Shown here: positions 1 to 9,425 of the stretch, in pieces
How the letters are laid out: every line of letters begins with the position of its first letter
How positions within the stretch are numbered: position 1 is the stretch's first letter
Assembly (NCBI RefSeq): GCF_024494575.1
Contig: NZ_JANHDO010000003.1
Coordinates: 62,001 to 126,000 of the forward strand
DNA from: Halorubrum salinum
GTDB lineage: Archaea > Halobacteriota > Halobacteria > Halobacteriales > Haloferacaceae
Direction: 5' to 3'
DNA: 64,000 bases
Made by a program: the position numbers and the translations under genes
Notes under the pieces: generated by a model
Seen by the model: the letters and a program-made list of their open reading frames with translations, nothing else
What the model was told of the DNA's origin: nothing
Database searches by the model: none

Positions 1-81
1 GACGGCGGCGACGGCGGATCTGGCGGTGACGGCGGCGACGGCGGATCCGGCGGTGATGGTGGCGACGGCGGATCCGGCGTC
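1..81 (+). repeat. Three imperfect 27-base tandem repeats coding a Gly/Asp linker
   Basis: Three consecutive 27-base units (1-27, 28-54, 55-81) each encode a DGGDGGSGG-like nonapeptide in the linker of the phosphate-binding protein. The units differ at only a few positions. Such a tract can change length by slippage and would alter the tether between lipid anchor and binding domain. More copies may lie before the window edge. Confidence 0.8.
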
Positions 82-1140
82 GACGGTGACGACGGCTCCG
101 GGCAGAGCACGGCGCTGCTCAACGCCGAGGGCTCCTCGACGGTGTACCCCATCTCGAACACGGGGAGCTCGTACTGGAACTCCAACGCGCCGCCGAGCGA
201 CGGCGAGTACTGGGGCGCCAATGACGAGACCTCCGTCCCCGGCTGGGATCAGCTCGCCGACGACGGCGCGGGCGACATGCTCATCGCCGACTACTTCGCC
301 TCGAAGTTCGGCTTCGAGCCGACCGACCAGCGCTCCTCGCCGCCGTTCCCGACCACGGTCGGCCTGAGCCACTCCGGGACCGGCTGTGAAGCCGTTACCG
401 ACGGCCTCGTCGACATCGGCAACTCCTCCGGTCCGATCACGGCGGAACTCGACTGGAGCGAGGAGAAGGCCCAGAACACGGTCGTCGACAACGTCGTCGG
501 TCGCGACGGCCAGCCCGTCGTCGTCAGCTCCGACGTCTCCGACGCTGGCGTCACGCAGCTGACCGGCGAGGATATCCGCGGCATATACCAGAACGAGATT
601 ACCAACTGGAACCAGATCGACGGCGTCGACTACGATCAAGAGATCTACGCCATCGGCCGCGCCGAGGGCTCCGGGACGGACACCTCGTTCCGCCTGAACA
701 TGCTCGGCGCCGCCGACGCCTCGATGTCGGGCGTCGACACGCGTTTCGGGCAGAACCAACAGGTCGCGCAGGCAGTCTCCCAGAACGAGGGCGCCATCGC
801 CTACATGGCGCTCGCGTTCACCAGCGAAACGGTCATCCCGATCTCCATCGAGTTCGATGGCACGCTGTACGAGACCAGCCGCGACGCGGAGAACACCATC
901 TTCGACAGCGAGTACCCGCTCAACCGCGACCTCCACATGTACACGCTCATCGAGGAGAACAACCCCGACGGCGGCGGCTACGACCGGCGCGAGGCGGCGT
1001 TCGTCAATATGTTCCTCAACGAGTTCGGACAGACCGTCTTCGTTGAGGGGAACAACTACATCCCGCTCCCGACGAGCGACCTCCAGTCGATGAAAGACAA
1101 GGTCTCGTCCGTCGCCACGGAGGACCTCCTCTCGCCGTAG
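1..1140 (+). CDS. pstS: Phosphate ABC transporter substrate-binding protein PstS (5' partial)
   Basis: Binds phosphate outside the cell and delivers it to the PstCA channel. The reading frame is open from the first base, so the start, signal peptide and lipobox lie before the window. What is visible is a Gly/Asp/Ser linker of about 35 residues, as expected after a lipobox, then a PBP fold of about 340 residues. The fold opens with GSSTVYPIS, the typical phosphate-binding loop, and has SGTGCEAV and GRAEGSGTDTSF motifs further on. A GTG at 142 is internal, not a start. It is followed by pstC, pstA, pstB and two PhoU-type genes on the same strand, which makes the family call firm. Confidence 0.93.
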   Translation, partial: DGGDGGSGGDGGDGGSGGDGGDGGSGVDGDDGSGQSTALLNAEGSSTVYPISNTGSSYWNSNAPPSDGEYWGANDETSVPGWDQLADDGAGDMLIADYFASKFGFEPTDQRSSPPFPTTVGLSHSGTGCEAVTDGLVDIGNSSGPITAELDWSEEKAQNTVVDNVVGRDGQPVVVSSDVSDAGVTQLTGEDIRGIYQNEITNWNQIDGVDYDQEIYAIGRAEGSGTDTSFRLNMLGAADASMSGVDTRFGQNQQVAQAVSQNEGAIAYMALAFTSETVIPISIEFDGTLYETSRDAENTIFDSEYPLNRDLHMYTLIEENNPDGGGYDRREAAFVNMFLNEFGQTVFVEGNNYIPLPTSDLQSMKDKVSSVATEDLLSP

Positions 1141-1295
1141 TCCGACGACCGACGGTCGGTCGACCCGAGACGGGCGCCGTCCCCGCCGACTGACCCCCCG
1201 CGACCGCCCGTCGCTCCGCGGCCGCCGGCGTTCACGCTACATACGAATATCGCTTCTACGACACACAACACGCGAATGCTCTCGATAACAGACAG

Positions 1296-2429
1296 ATGCC
1301 AACTGTAACAGACGCTCTCGGCGGCCGGGTGATCGACGCGCTCGGCGCGCAGCTCAGACGGGTCATGGAGTTCGCCGACGAGACGGAACCCCCCGCGCTG
1401 GCGATCATCTCCGCGATGACGCTGTCGCTTCTGGCCACGCTCGTCGGGTTCCTCGCCGTCTCCGACCTCACCATCGTTCCCTTCTCCGTCTTCCTCGCCG
1501 CCGCGGGGATCGGCTGGTTCCGGTATCAGGAGGAGACCGCGTACACGATCGCGCTGATGATGACGGTGTCGACGATCCTCATCCTCGGCCTGATCATCGT
1601 GTTCATCTTCCGGGAGTCGATCCCGGTGATCCGGTACGAGAGCGCGACGGTGTTCGGGATCACGGTCCCGGGGATCCGGATGTTCATCCAGCCTGAGTGG
1701 GACGCCGTCTCGCCGCCGATCCGGTACTCGATGGTGCCGATGATCCACGGGACGGTGATGGTCACGCTCATCGCGTCGGCCGTCGCCGCGCCCCTCGGCG
1801 TCTCCGCGGCGCTCTTCCTCTCGGAGATCGCCCCCGCGACCGTCCGCGAGGTCGTCAAGCCCGGCGTCGAGATCCTCGCCGGGATCCCCTCGATCGTCTA
1901 CGGGTTCATCGGGTTCACCGTGCTCGGCCCGTGGGCTTCCGACCAGTTCCGGACGACCGGGCAGGGGTCGTACCTGTTCGTCGGCATCGTCGTCGGGCTG
2001 ATGGCGCTCCCGACCGTCGTCTCCGTGGCCGAAGACGCCCTGAGCAGCGTCCCGGAGTCGATGAAGAGCGGCTCGTTGGCGATGGGGACGACGGACTGGC
2101 AGACGATGACTTCGATCACGCTGCCGGCCGCGTTCTCCGGCGTCTCCGCGGCGGTTCTGCTCGGCGTCGGTCGCGCCATCGGCGAGACGATGGCCGCCAC
2201 GGTGATGCTCCGCGGCGTGCCGCGGCTGACGGAGCCGCTCGTCAACGTCTTCTACGGACAGGAGACGCTGACGTCGATCATCGCGCGGAACTACGGCGAG
2301 GCGGACGGGCTCCAGATGGACGCGCTGTTCGTCGCGGGCGTGATCCTGTTCATCACCGTTCTCGTCATCTCCGTCGGCGCGCAGTACATCGAATGGCGGA
2401 TGCACAAGCGGCTCGGGGGTGAGATCTGA
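1296..2429 (+). CDS. pstC: Phosphate ABC transporter permease PstC
   Basis: Membrane subunit of the high-affinity phosphate importer, 377 residues. There are several hydrophobic segments in the first 130 residues. A BPD_transp_1 permease domain follows, with the cytoplasmic EAA-type loop around residues 262-290 (GTTDWQTMTSITLPAAF, then GVGRAIGETMA), where PstB docks. The start is the ATG at 1296, 155 bases after pstS. The TGA stop shares one base with the ATG of the next gene (TGATG), pointing to coupled translation with pstA. Confidence 0.93.
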   Translation: MPTVTDALGGRVIDALGAQLRRVMEFADETEPPALAIISAMTLSLLATLVGFLAVSDLTIVPFSVFLAAAGIGWFRYQEETAYTIALMMTVSTILILGLIIVFIFRESIPVIRYESATVFGITVPGIRMFIQPEWDAVSPPIRYSMVPMIHGTVMVTLIASAVAAPLGVSAALFLSEIAPATVREVVKPGVEILAGIPSIVYGFIGFTVLGPWASDQFRTTGQGSYLFVGIVVGLMALPTVVSVAEDALSSVPESMKSGSLAMGTTDWQTMTSITLPAAFSGVSAAVLLGVGRAIGETMAATVMLRGVPRLTEPLVNVFYGQETLTSIIARNYGEADGLQMDALFVAGVILFITVLVISVGAQYIEWRMHKRLGGEI

Positions 2430-4057
2430 TGGCTGACGCGAGCCAGACGGACGCCAAGCTGGTCGAGTCGGAGACCACGGAGACGGACGCCGTTGCCGGC
2501 GTGGCTGTCGGGCTCTCCGCGGTCCTTTTCTCGCTCTCCGTCGCGGCGATGTTCGAGCGAGTCAGTCTCACCGGGTCGCTGCTTGGGCTACCGACCGTGA
2601 CGCTGCTCGGCGGGCTCCTGACCGCGCTCGGCGTCGCGGTGGTCGCCTTCGGGGCCGGGTCGCGGTTGGGGTACGTCGAGACCGACCCCGACCCGAGCGC
2701 CGGGCTCGTCGCTGGCTTCGGCGCCGCCGTTCCGTGGATCGTTGTCGGCGGGAGCGTTGCGAGCCAGACGCTCGCCCTCGGGACGGCCGTCGGTGTCGTC
2801 GCCGGGATGGCCGTCGGCGGCGTCGCGTTCGCGCTCACCGTCCTCCCGCGCGAGGACGTCGGATCGACGCTCCCGCTCGGGAGCCTCCTCGCGCTGACGG
2901 GGCTCGTCTTCCTCACCGGCGTTATCGGGCCGGCGTGGGTGTGGGAGCTGGACTGGGCCCAGCAGGCCGCAATCACCGCGGAGTTCCTCATCCCGGTGGC
3001 GACGCTTTTCAGCGCGCTGTACGGGGGCTGGGCCTCGGCGAAGGCGTACGGCGGCTTCGGCGCCCGCGGTCGGCACATGGGCGCGTACGTCCTCGTGTAC
3101 CTGAACGCGCTCTCGATCGTCGCCTTCCTGTTCATCCTCGTCGCCTTCGTGGTCGTTCAGGGGATTCCCGGGCTGTTGAACGGCGTCGAACTCGGCCTCG
3201 GCTCCGGGCCGCAGACGACGATCCTCGGCGTCTCGGTCACGCTACCGGTGTCCGTCCCGTTCGTGATGAACGGCGTCGCCCTCTTCAACGACTTCCAGGG
3301 CGTGTTGCCAGCGATCGTCGGAACGGTCTGGCTCGTCCTCGGCGCCGTCGTGCTGGCGGTCCCGCTCGGCGTCGGCGCGGCCCTCTTCCTCACCGAGTAC
3401 GCGGACCGCGGTCGGTTCACGCAGGTCGTCGAGATCGCGACCAACGGGTTATGGAGTACCCCCAGTATCGTCTTCGGGCTGTTCGGGTTCGCCTTCCTCA
3501 TCCCGCGGTTCGGCAACGGGAAGTCGCTCCTTTCCGGGATGGTCACGCTCGGGTTCATGCTCCTCCCGCTCGTGGTGATCACTTCCCGCGAGGCGATGCT
3601 CTCGGTCCCCGACGAGTACCGCGACGCGAGCGCCGCGCTCGGGGTGTCGAAGTGGCAGACGATCCGGAGCGTTGTTCTCCCGGCGGCGCTGCCGGGCGTC
3701 GTCACCGGCGTCATCCTCGGCGTCGGTCGGATCGCCGGCGAGACGGCGCCGATCCTGCTGACGATGGCCGGCGGGACGTTCGTTCCCGGCTCGCAGACGG
3801 TCGATGTCCTCGGGAGCTTCCAGTTCACGTCCGCGCCGCCGTTCGTCGCCAACCCGGCCCTTCTGGAGGCCACGTCGGCGCTCCCCTACCAGCTGTACGC
3901 CCTCATCTCGGCCGGCGTCGGTGCCAGCAGCAACGTCGGCAACGCGGACGAGTTCCGGTGGGCGACGGCGCTGGTGCTGCTCGTCGTCGTCCTCTCCTTC
4001 TACGCGATCGGGATCGCGACGCGCTACTACTTCCGGCGGCGGCTCAAGCACACTTGA
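2429..4057 (+). CDS. pstA: Phosphate ABC transporter permease PstA, long form
   Basis: Second membrane subunit of the phosphate importer, 542 residues. Bacterial PstA is usually about 290-300 residues. The extra length is an N-terminal part of about 220 residues with several hydrophobic stretches (for instance near residues 25-45, 60-80, 90-110 and 150-170). The permease domain is C-terminal, with an EAA loop near residues 400-425 ([19 protein letters not shown]) followed by [11 protein letters not shown]. It starts in the stop codon of pstC and ends 5 bases before pstB. The role of the N-terminal part is unknown to me. Confidence 0.92.
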   Translation: MADASQTDAKLVESETTETDAVAGVAVGLSAVLFSLSVAAMFERVSLTGSLLGLPTVTLLGGLLTALGVAVVAFGAGSRLGYVETDPDPSAGLVAGFGAAVPWIVVGGSVASQTLALGTAVGVVAGMAVGGVAFALTVLPREDVGSTLPLGSLLALTGLVFLTGVIGPAWVWELDWAQQAAITAEFLIPVATLFSALYGGWASAKAYGGFGARGRHMGAYVLVYLNALSIVAFLFILVAFVVVQGIPGLLNGVELGLGSGPQTTILGVSVTLPVSVPFVMNGVALFNDFQGVLPAIVGTVWLVLGAVVLAVPLGVGAALFLTEYADRGRFTQVVEIATNGLWSTPSIVFGLFGFAFLIPRFGNGKSLLSGMVTLGFMLLPLVVITSREAMLSVPDEYRDASAALGVSKWQTIRSVVLPAALPGVVTGVILGVGRIAGETAPILLTMAGGTFVPGSQTVDVLGSFQFTSAPPFVANPALLEATSALPYQLYALISAGVGASSNVGNADEFRWATALVLLVVVLSFYAIGIATRYYFRRRLKHT

Positions 4058-4062
4058 TCACA

Positions 4063-4980
4063 ATGAGCGAGAAAACCACCCAACAGACGCAGACCGCACA
4101 GCCAGACGCCGACCCCTCGCCCACCACGACGACCGGCGAGACCGTCGAGCAGACCCGCGACGAGTGGACCGACTACGAGTTCCGGGGAGAGACGAAGATA
4201 GCCGTCGAGGACCTCGATGTCCACTACGGCGACGATCATGCCCTGAAGGGCGTCTCGATGGAGATCCCCGAGAAGAGCGTCACCGCCCTGATTGGTCCCT
4301 CCGGCTGCGGGAAGTCGACGTATCTCCGGAGTCTCAACCGGATGAACGACCGGGTTAGCTCCGCCCGGATCGACGGCTCGGTGAGGCTCGACGGCCGAGA
4401 GATCTACCAGGACGGCGTCAACCTCGTGGAGCTCCGGAAGCGGGTCGGGATGGTGTTCCAGTCGCCGAACCCATTCCCCAAGACGATCCGCGAGAACATC
4501 GCCTACGGGCCGAAGAAGCACGGCGACCTCGAAACGGGCCTCCTCGCCCGCCTGCTGAACCGGAGCGACGCCGACGAGCGCGACGAGCTCGTCGAGCGGT
4601 GTCTCCGCGACGCCGCCCTCTGGGACGAGGTGAGTGACCGGCTCGACGACAACGCGCTCGGGCTCTCGGGCGGGCAACAGCAGCGGCTCTGTATCGCCCG
4701 CTGTCTCTCCGTCGACCCCGAGGTCATCCTGATGGACGAGCCGGCGTCCGCGCTCGATCCGATCGCCACCGCGAAGATCGAGGACCTGATCGACGACCTC
4801 GCGGAGGAGTACACGGTCGTCATCGTCACGCACAACATGCAGCAGGCGGCGCGCATCTCGGACCAGACCGCCGTGTTCCTCACCGGCGGCGAGCTGGTCG
4901 AGTACGGCGACACCGACCAGGTGTTCGAGAACCCGCACAGCGAGCGCGTCGAAGACTACATCACGGGGAAGTTCGGGTAA
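4063..4980 (+). CDS. pstB: Phosphate ABC transporter ATP-binding protein PstB
   Basis: ATPase of the phosphate importer, 305 residues from the ATG at 4063. The reading frame stays open far upstream, but that part overlaps pstA in another frame and is a shadow. After a polar Thr/Gln/Asp-rich tail of about 40 residues come Walker [10 protein letters not shown] (78-86), a Q-loop in [11 protein letters not shown], the signature LSGGQQQR (about 200-207), Walker [14 protein letters not shown] and the switch His in VIVTHNMQQ. The stop at 4978-4980 is 4 bases before phoU. Confidence 0.95.
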   Translation: MSEKTTQQTQTAQPDADPSPTTTTGETVEQTRDEWTDYEFRGETKIAVEDLDVHYGDDHALKGVSMEIPEKSVTALIGPSGCGKSTYLRSLNRMNDRVSSARIDGSVRLDGREIYQDGVNLVELRKRVGMVFQSPNPFPKTIRENIAYGPKKHGDLETGLLARLLNRSDADERDELVERCLRDAALWDEVSDRLDDNALGLSGGQQQRLCIARCLSVDPEVILMDEPASALDPIATAKIEDLIDDLAEEYTVVIVTHNMQQAARISDQTAVFLTGGELVEYGDTDQVFENPHSERVEDYITGKFG

Positions 4981-4984
4981 CCGC

Positions 4985-5656
4985 ATGCCACGGGAACGCT
5001 ATCAGGAGTCGCTCGACGAGCTCCGGGCCGAGGTGCTCACGATGGGCGAGCTGGTGACCGAGCGGCTTGACGAGAGCCTCGACGCCGTCGAGGCCGGCGA
5101 CCGGTCGCTGGCCCGGGCGGTCGCCGACGGCGACGACGAGATAAACGAGACGTACCTGCGGCTGGAGGACCGATGCGTCGACCTGTTCGCGCTCCAGCAG
5201 CCCGTCGCGAGCGATCTCCGGTTCGTCACCGCCTCGTTCAAGATCATCACCGACCTCGAGCGGATCGGTGACCTCGCGGTCAACCTCGCGAACTACTCGC
5301 GGGCCGAGAGCCGAGCGGCTCCGGAGGCGCCGGAGATCGACGCGATCGGCGAGGCTGCGAAGTCGCTGCTCGAACGGAGCCTCGCGGCGTACGAGTCGGA
5401 AGCCGCCGACGCGTGTCGGGCGATCGCGGCGGACGACGACGAGGTCGACGCGCTCTGTCAGCGCGCCAGCGAGGGTGTCACTCGAGAGCTGATAGCGCAG
5501 GGTGACGACGACTCGTGGACAGTCGAGCGACTGTTGGACGACGTCTCTCGGGTACTGTTGACGATCAGGGACTTAGAACGGGTCGCGGACCACGCCGTGA
5601 ACATCGCGGCACGGACGCTGTACATGGTCGAAAGCGACCCGGAGCTGATATACTGA
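4985..5656 (+). CDS. phoU: Phosphate signalling complex protein PhoU
   Basis: Negative modulator of phosphate uptake that acts on the PstB complex in the family. The 223 residues form two PhoU three-helix repeats, with the usual acidic motifs (DDEINETYLRLEDRCVDLFALQQPVASDLRF in the first, DDDEVDALCQ in the second) that bind metal clusters. The length matches the family. It lies 4 bases after pstB and 2 bases before the next, AbrB-fused PhoU gene, so all six genes probably share one transcript induced by low phosphate. Confidence 0.93.
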   Translation: MPRERYQESLDELRAEVLTMGELVTERLDESLDAVEAGDRSLARAVADGDDEINETYLRLEDRCVDLFALQQPVASDLRFVTASFKIITDLERIGDLAVNLANYSRAESRAAPEAPEIDAIGEAAKSLLERSLAAYESEAADACRAIAADDDEVDALCQRASEGVTRELIAQGDDDSWTVERLLDDVSRVLLTIRDLERVADHAVNIAARTLYMVESDPELIY

Positions 5657-5658
5657 CC

Positions 5659-6705
5659 ATGGAAACGCGCAAGGTCCAGACGGTCGGAAACGGAACGTAC
5701 ACCGTCTCGCTCCCGAAGGAGTGGGCCGAGTCGCAGGGCGTCGATGCCGGCGACACTGTGACGCTCCACGAGCACATCGACGGGGTGCTCGCGGTACAGA
5801 CGCGCGACCGGACCGATGACGGCGCGACGGTGGCAGTCCGGATCGAGGCCGGAGACGCGACGGCGATCGAACGTACGCTGCACGCGGCGTACACCGCCGG
5901 TGTGCGGGAAGTCATTCTCGAACGGGACAGATCGTTCTCCGCGGAGCGACGACGCGTCGTGGACCGCGTCGCACGGGGCCGGATCGGGATGTCCGTGACC
6001 GAAGAGTCGGACACAGACACGACCGTGCGCATGCTGTTGAACTCCGAGGAGGTCTCGGTCGGCCAGTCGGTCCGCCAGCTCGGGTTCGTCGTGCGCTCGA
6101 TGCACCGCGACGCGGTCGAGGCCCTCGCGAGTGCAGACGCAGCGGGAGGGAAGTCGACGTTCGACTCCCGGGACGAGCAGGCCGATCGGCTGTCGGCGAT
6201 GATCGAGCGATCCGTTACCCGCGGAACGGCCGATCTAGCCGAGGTCGACGCGCTCGGGACGAGCCGGTCGGAGCTTTTCGAGGCGTGGACCGCGATGCGC
6301 GAGCTGATACGCGTCCGCGAGGCCGCCGCGGAGATCTGTGCCGCCGCGGAGCGGTTGGACGCGCCGACGTCCGAGCCTCGGCTGGAGTCGTGTCGAGAGA
6401 TTGGCCGCGCTGCTCGCGACATCGTGTCCGACGGCGTGAGCGTGGTCCTCGACGACGCCGGCGTCGGCGCCGCCCGGCGTGCGCTCGACGACCTCGACGG
6501 GACCCGCGAGCGGCTCGACGCGTTCGATCGGGACCTGGCGGGGGCCGACGCAGACGCCGCAGACGTCGCGGAGCTTCGATGCGTCTCGCGTCGGCTGCGG
6601 CGGACCGCGGAGTGTGGCGGCAACGTCGCGGAGGTCGGGATACGTCGCGCAATCCGGCGCGGGGAACCGATCTCCGGCCGGCGACCGGAGCAGCCGAGCA
6701 GGTAG
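5659..6705 (+). CDS. AbrB-PhoU fusion phosphate regulator
   Basis: A 348-residue protein with an N-terminal AbrB/SpoVT swapped-hairpin DNA-binding domain (about residues 1-48, VQTVGNGTYTVSLPKEWAES) followed by degenerate PhoU-like helical repeats. Archaeal proteins of this design accompany pst operons and are thought to link phosphate state to transcription. I chose the ATG at 5659, two bases after the phoU stop. The same frame is open further upstream, but that overlaps phoU. The C-terminal 100 residues are very Arg/Ala-rich. The regulator's target sites were not identified; the operon promoter lies outside the window. Confidence 0.85.
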   Translation: METRKVQTVGNGTYTVSLPKEWAESQGVDAGDTVTLHEHIDGVLAVQTRDRTDDGATVAVRIEAGDATAIERTLHAAYTAGVREVILERDRSFSAERRRVVDRVARGRIGMSVTEESDTDTTVRMLLNSEEVSVGQSVRQLGFVVRSMHRDAVEALASADAAGGKSTFDSRDEQADRLSAMIERSVTRGTADLAEVDALGTSRSELFEAWTAMRELIRVREAAAEICAAAERLDAPTSEPRLESCREIGRAARDIVSDGVSVVLDDAGVGAARRALDDLDGTRERLDAFDRDLAGADADAADVAELRCVSRRLRRTAECGGNVAEVGIRRAIRRGEPISGRRPEQPSR

Positions 6706-6765
6706 CGTCGAGAGTGGGGACGGCCAAGCGCAACGCCTGTAAGCACGCGGAGAGAGGAGGTTCGT

Positions 6766-7782
6766 ATGACCGTCTGTGACGCGCCGGGGAAGGTGTACCT
6801 CTTCGGCGAACACGCCGTGGTGTACGGCGAGCCGGCCGTCCCCGCGGCGATCGAACGCCGGGCGACCGTGAGCGCGGAGCTCCGCGACGACGACCACGTC
6901 CGCGTCGAGGCCGAGGACCTCTCTCTCGACGGGTTCACCGTGGAGTACGCCGGCGGGACCGACGATCGACCGGACGTCGACGTGCCCACCCCGCTCGTCG
7001 AGGCCGCTATGGGCTACGTCGACGCCGCGGTCCGTCAGGCCCGCGACGCGGCGAACGCGCCCGAGGCCGGGTTCGACATCACCGTCGAGAGCGACATCCC
7101 GCTCGGGGCCGGACTGGGTTCCTCCGCGGCCGTGGTCGTCGCCGGAATCGACGCGGCGACCCGCGCGCTCGGTGAACCGCTCGACCCACGGGAGCTGGCC
7201 GACAGGGCCTATCGCGCCGAACACGAGGTGCAGGACGGGCAGGCCTCCCGGGCCGACACGTTCTGTTCGACGATGGGCGGTGCGGTGCGAGTGGAAGGCG
7301 ACGACTGCGACCCGATAGACGCACCCAACCTCCCGTTCGTCGTCGGTTTCGACGGCGGGGCGGGCGACACGGGTGAGCTCGTGGCCGGCGTCGGCCAGCT
7401 CAGGGACGAGTACGCGTTCGCCGCCGACACGGTCACCGCGATCGGCGACGTGGTCCGGACCGGCGAAGACCTGCTCGCCGACGCCGAGCCGGGCGAGGCT
7501 CCTTCGGCGGCCCTCCTCTCCGAACTCGGTGATCTGATGGACTTCAACCACGGCCTTCTGGCCGCCCTCGGCGTCTCCGCGCGCTCGCTCGACACGATGG
7601 TGTGGGCCGCTCGGGACGCGGGCGCACACGGCGCGAAGCTCACCGGTGCGGGCGGCGGCGGCTGTATCGTCGCACTCGACCCGAGCGACGAGACGGAGAC
7701 CGCGCTCTCGTTCACGCAGGGCTGTGAGGAGACGTTTCGGGCGGCGCTCGCGACGGAGGGAGTCCGGGTGGTGGAGCCGTGA
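6766..7782 (+). CDS. mvk: Mevalonate kinase
   Basis: Phosphorylates mevalonate to mevalonate 5-phosphate in the route to archaeal isoprenoid lipids; GHMP kinase family, 338 residues. Visible motifs are GKVYLFGEHAVVYG at the N-terminus, the ATP-binding IPLGAGLGSSAAVV around residues 110-123, and KLTGAGGGGCIVAL near the C-terminus. Length and motif order fit the family. Its stop overlaps the GTG start of isopentenyl phosphate kinase by 3 bases, and the two form the start and end of the archaeal (modified) mevalonate pathway. Confidence 0.94.
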   Translation: MTVCDAPGKVYLFGEHAVVYGEPAVPAAIERRATVSAELRDDDHVRVEAEDLSLDGFTVEYAGGTDDRPDVDVPTPLVEAAMGYVDAAVRQARDAANAPEAGFDITVESDIPLGAGLGSSAAVVVAGIDAATRALGEPLDPRELADRAYRAEHEVQDGQASRADTFCSTMGGAVRVEGDDCDPIDAPNLPFVVGFDGGAGDTGELVAGVGQLRDEYAFAADTVTAIGDVVRTGEDLLADAEPGEAPSAALLSELGDLMDFNHGLLAALGVSARSLDTMVWAARDAGAHGAKLTGAGGGGCIVALDPSDETETALSFTQGCEETFRAALATEGVRVVEP

Positions 7783-8591
7783 CGGGCGATTCGGCGGTCC
7801 CGAACTCCGACGCGTCGACGTCGCCCGTCGTGCTCAAGCTCGGCGGGAGCCTGATCACGGAGAAAGGTCGTCCCGAAACCCTCGATACGGCCGCGCTCGA
7901 CGCGGCCTGCGACGCGATCGCCGCGGCCCGCGACGCCGGATCCGTCTCCCGTCTCGTGGTCGTCCACGGCGGCGGTAGCTTCGGCCACCACCACGCGAGC
8001 GAGCACGGCGTCTCGACGACCGCCGGCACGAGCGACGTAACGGCGGTGATGGACGTCCACGGCGCGATGACGACGCTGAACCGACACGTCCTCTCTCGGC
8101 TTCACGACCGCGACGTGCCGGCCGTTCCGGTCCACCCCCTCTCGGTCTCTTCCCGCCCGGACGGCGCGGGCGGGGATCTGGACCTGCCGATCGGCTCGAC
8201 GGCGACCCTGCTCGACGAGGAGTTCGTTCCCGTCCTCCACGGCGACGGCGTCGCGACCGCCGGCGCGGGCGTGACCGTCGTCTCGGGCGACGAACTGGTC
8301 GTCGAACTGGCCGACGCGCTCGGGGCGGAGCGCGTCGGCGTTTGTTCGACGGTCTCCGGGGTTCTCGACGCAGACGGCGACGTGATCGACGCGATCGACG
8401 CGTTCGATCCGGTCGCGGACGCGCTCGGCGCGAGTGACGAGACGGACGTCTCCGGCGGGATGGCGGGAAAGGTCCGCGAACTGCTCGCTCTCGACGCGCC
8501 GGCACAGGTGTTCGGTGCCGACGGACTCGCGGCGTTCCTGCGGGGCGAGGACGCCGGTACGCGGATCGACGGCGGGACGGGTCGGCCGTAG
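7779..8591 (+). CDS. ipk: Isopentenyl phosphate kinase
   Basis: Converts isopentenyl phosphate to isopentenyl diphosphate, the last phosphorylation in the archaeal mevalonate pathway. Amino acid kinase fold, 270 residues, with LKLGGSLITEKG near residue 20, HGGGSFGHHHA (the His-containing loop that distinguishes this family) near residue 65, and SGGMAGKVREL near the C-terminus. It starts with GTG inside the mevalonate kinase stop (GTGA), so the two are translationally coupled. Confidence 0.94.
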   Translation: MTGDSAVPNSDASTSPVVLKLGGSLITEKGRPETLDTAALDAACDAIAAARDAGSVSRLVVVHGGGSFGHHHASEHGVSTTAGTSDVTAVMDVHGAMTTLNRHVLSRLHDRDVPAVPVHPLSVSSRPDGAGGDLDLPIGSTATLLDEEFVPVLHGDGVATAGAGVTVVSGDELVVELADALGAERVGVCSTVSGVLDADGDVIDAIDAFDPVADALGASDETDVSGGMAGKVRELLALDAPAQVFGADGLAAFLRGEDAGTRIDGGTGRP

Positions 8592-8687
8592 CTCCCGATA
8601 TCGTCGCTGATACCTGGGGGAAACAGTATATGCCGCGGGACCGCGGACCCCTCGACAGCGCAGTGCGTGTTCTGTGTGACAGCGTCA

Positions 8688-9380
8688 ATGACCGACCTAC
8701 CGAACCGCGGACAGTCCTCGATCGTCGGATCCATTCTACTCCTCGGTCTCGTAGTCGTGGGTGCGACGCTCGTCGGTGGATACGGTCTCTACACGCTCAC
8801 ACAGGCTCCCGAGTCGTCCGAGCACTTCGTCGACTGCGAGATCGAGTACGTCGACGACGCGGTCGTGGTGACCCAGACCGGCGGTGATCCCGTCGACGAA
8901 TCGGCCCTCGACGTGGTGTTCCGAAACGCCTCTGGCGAATCGCGTGTCGGTTTCGCCGTCGACGACGGAGACGGTGATACCACCTTCGAGACCGGCGAGT
9001 CCGCGAGGCTCGGACCGGTCGGATCCCAGACGGAGGTGCTGGTCGTCACCGAGCAGTCGGTGATCTGTCGGGCGACCGTGACACCGTCCGACGAGGACGA
9101 GACCGGTGACGAGGACGACGGGGGAGACGAAGACGAGACCGGCGACGAGGACGACGAGAGTGACGAAACCGGCGACGGCGGAGACGACGAGGACGACGGG
9201 GATGACGACAGCGACGACAGCGACGACGGCTATCCGTGGTGGTGGGAATGGCTGACCGGTGGTGGTGACGACGCCAGTGGTGACGACCGCGACGGCGATG
9301 CTGATGACAATGACGGCGAAGAAGACGACGGTGATGACGGGGACGGCGGCTGGTGGGATTGGCGGGGATGGTGGCCGTGA
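8688..9380 (+). CDS. Type IV pilin-like protein with acidic Trp-rich tail
   Basis: Predicted surface protein of 230 residues. The N-terminus, MTDLPNRGQSSIVGSILLL, has the short positive leader, Gly and hydrophobic helix of haloarchaeal pilin-like proteins processed by PibD. A small beta-rich domain covers about residues 30-140. The last 90 residues are almost only Asp, Glu, Gly and Ser, broken by Trp clusters (PWWWEW in the middle, WWDWRGWWP at the very end). I start at the ATG at 8688; a GTG at 8667 is in frame. No partner pilus genes are nearby. Function unknown. Confidence 0.75.
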   Translation: MTDLPNRGQSSIVGSILLLGLVVVGATLVGGYGLYTLTQAPESSEHFVDCEIEYVDDAVVVTQTGGDPVDESALDVVFRNASGESRVGFAVDDGDGDTTFETGESARLGPVGSQTEVLVVTEQSVICRATVTPSDEDETGDEDDGGDEDETGDEDDESDETGDGGDDEDDGDDDSDDSDDGYPWWWEWLTGGGDDASGDDRDGDADDNDGEEDDGDDGDGGWWDWRGWWP

Positions 9381-9425
9381 TAGCGTCGCGTCTCGCCGAC
9401 CGCCGAGCGGGACGGCGAGCCCGCG

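Noticed and set aside
1056-2405. Long minus-strand frames of 150-450 codons opposite many genes
   Set aside because: They are mirror frames of real genes in high-GC DNA, rich in Arg/His/Asp with no motifs.
2734-4980. A 748-residue PstB with a long Arg-rich N-terminus
   Set aside because: The extra part is an alternative frame of pstA; PstB starts at 4063.
9085-9370. GAC/GAG-rich near-repeats as a CRISPR or other repeat array
   Set aside because: They encode the acidic tail of the pilin-like protein in one frame, with no spacer structure.
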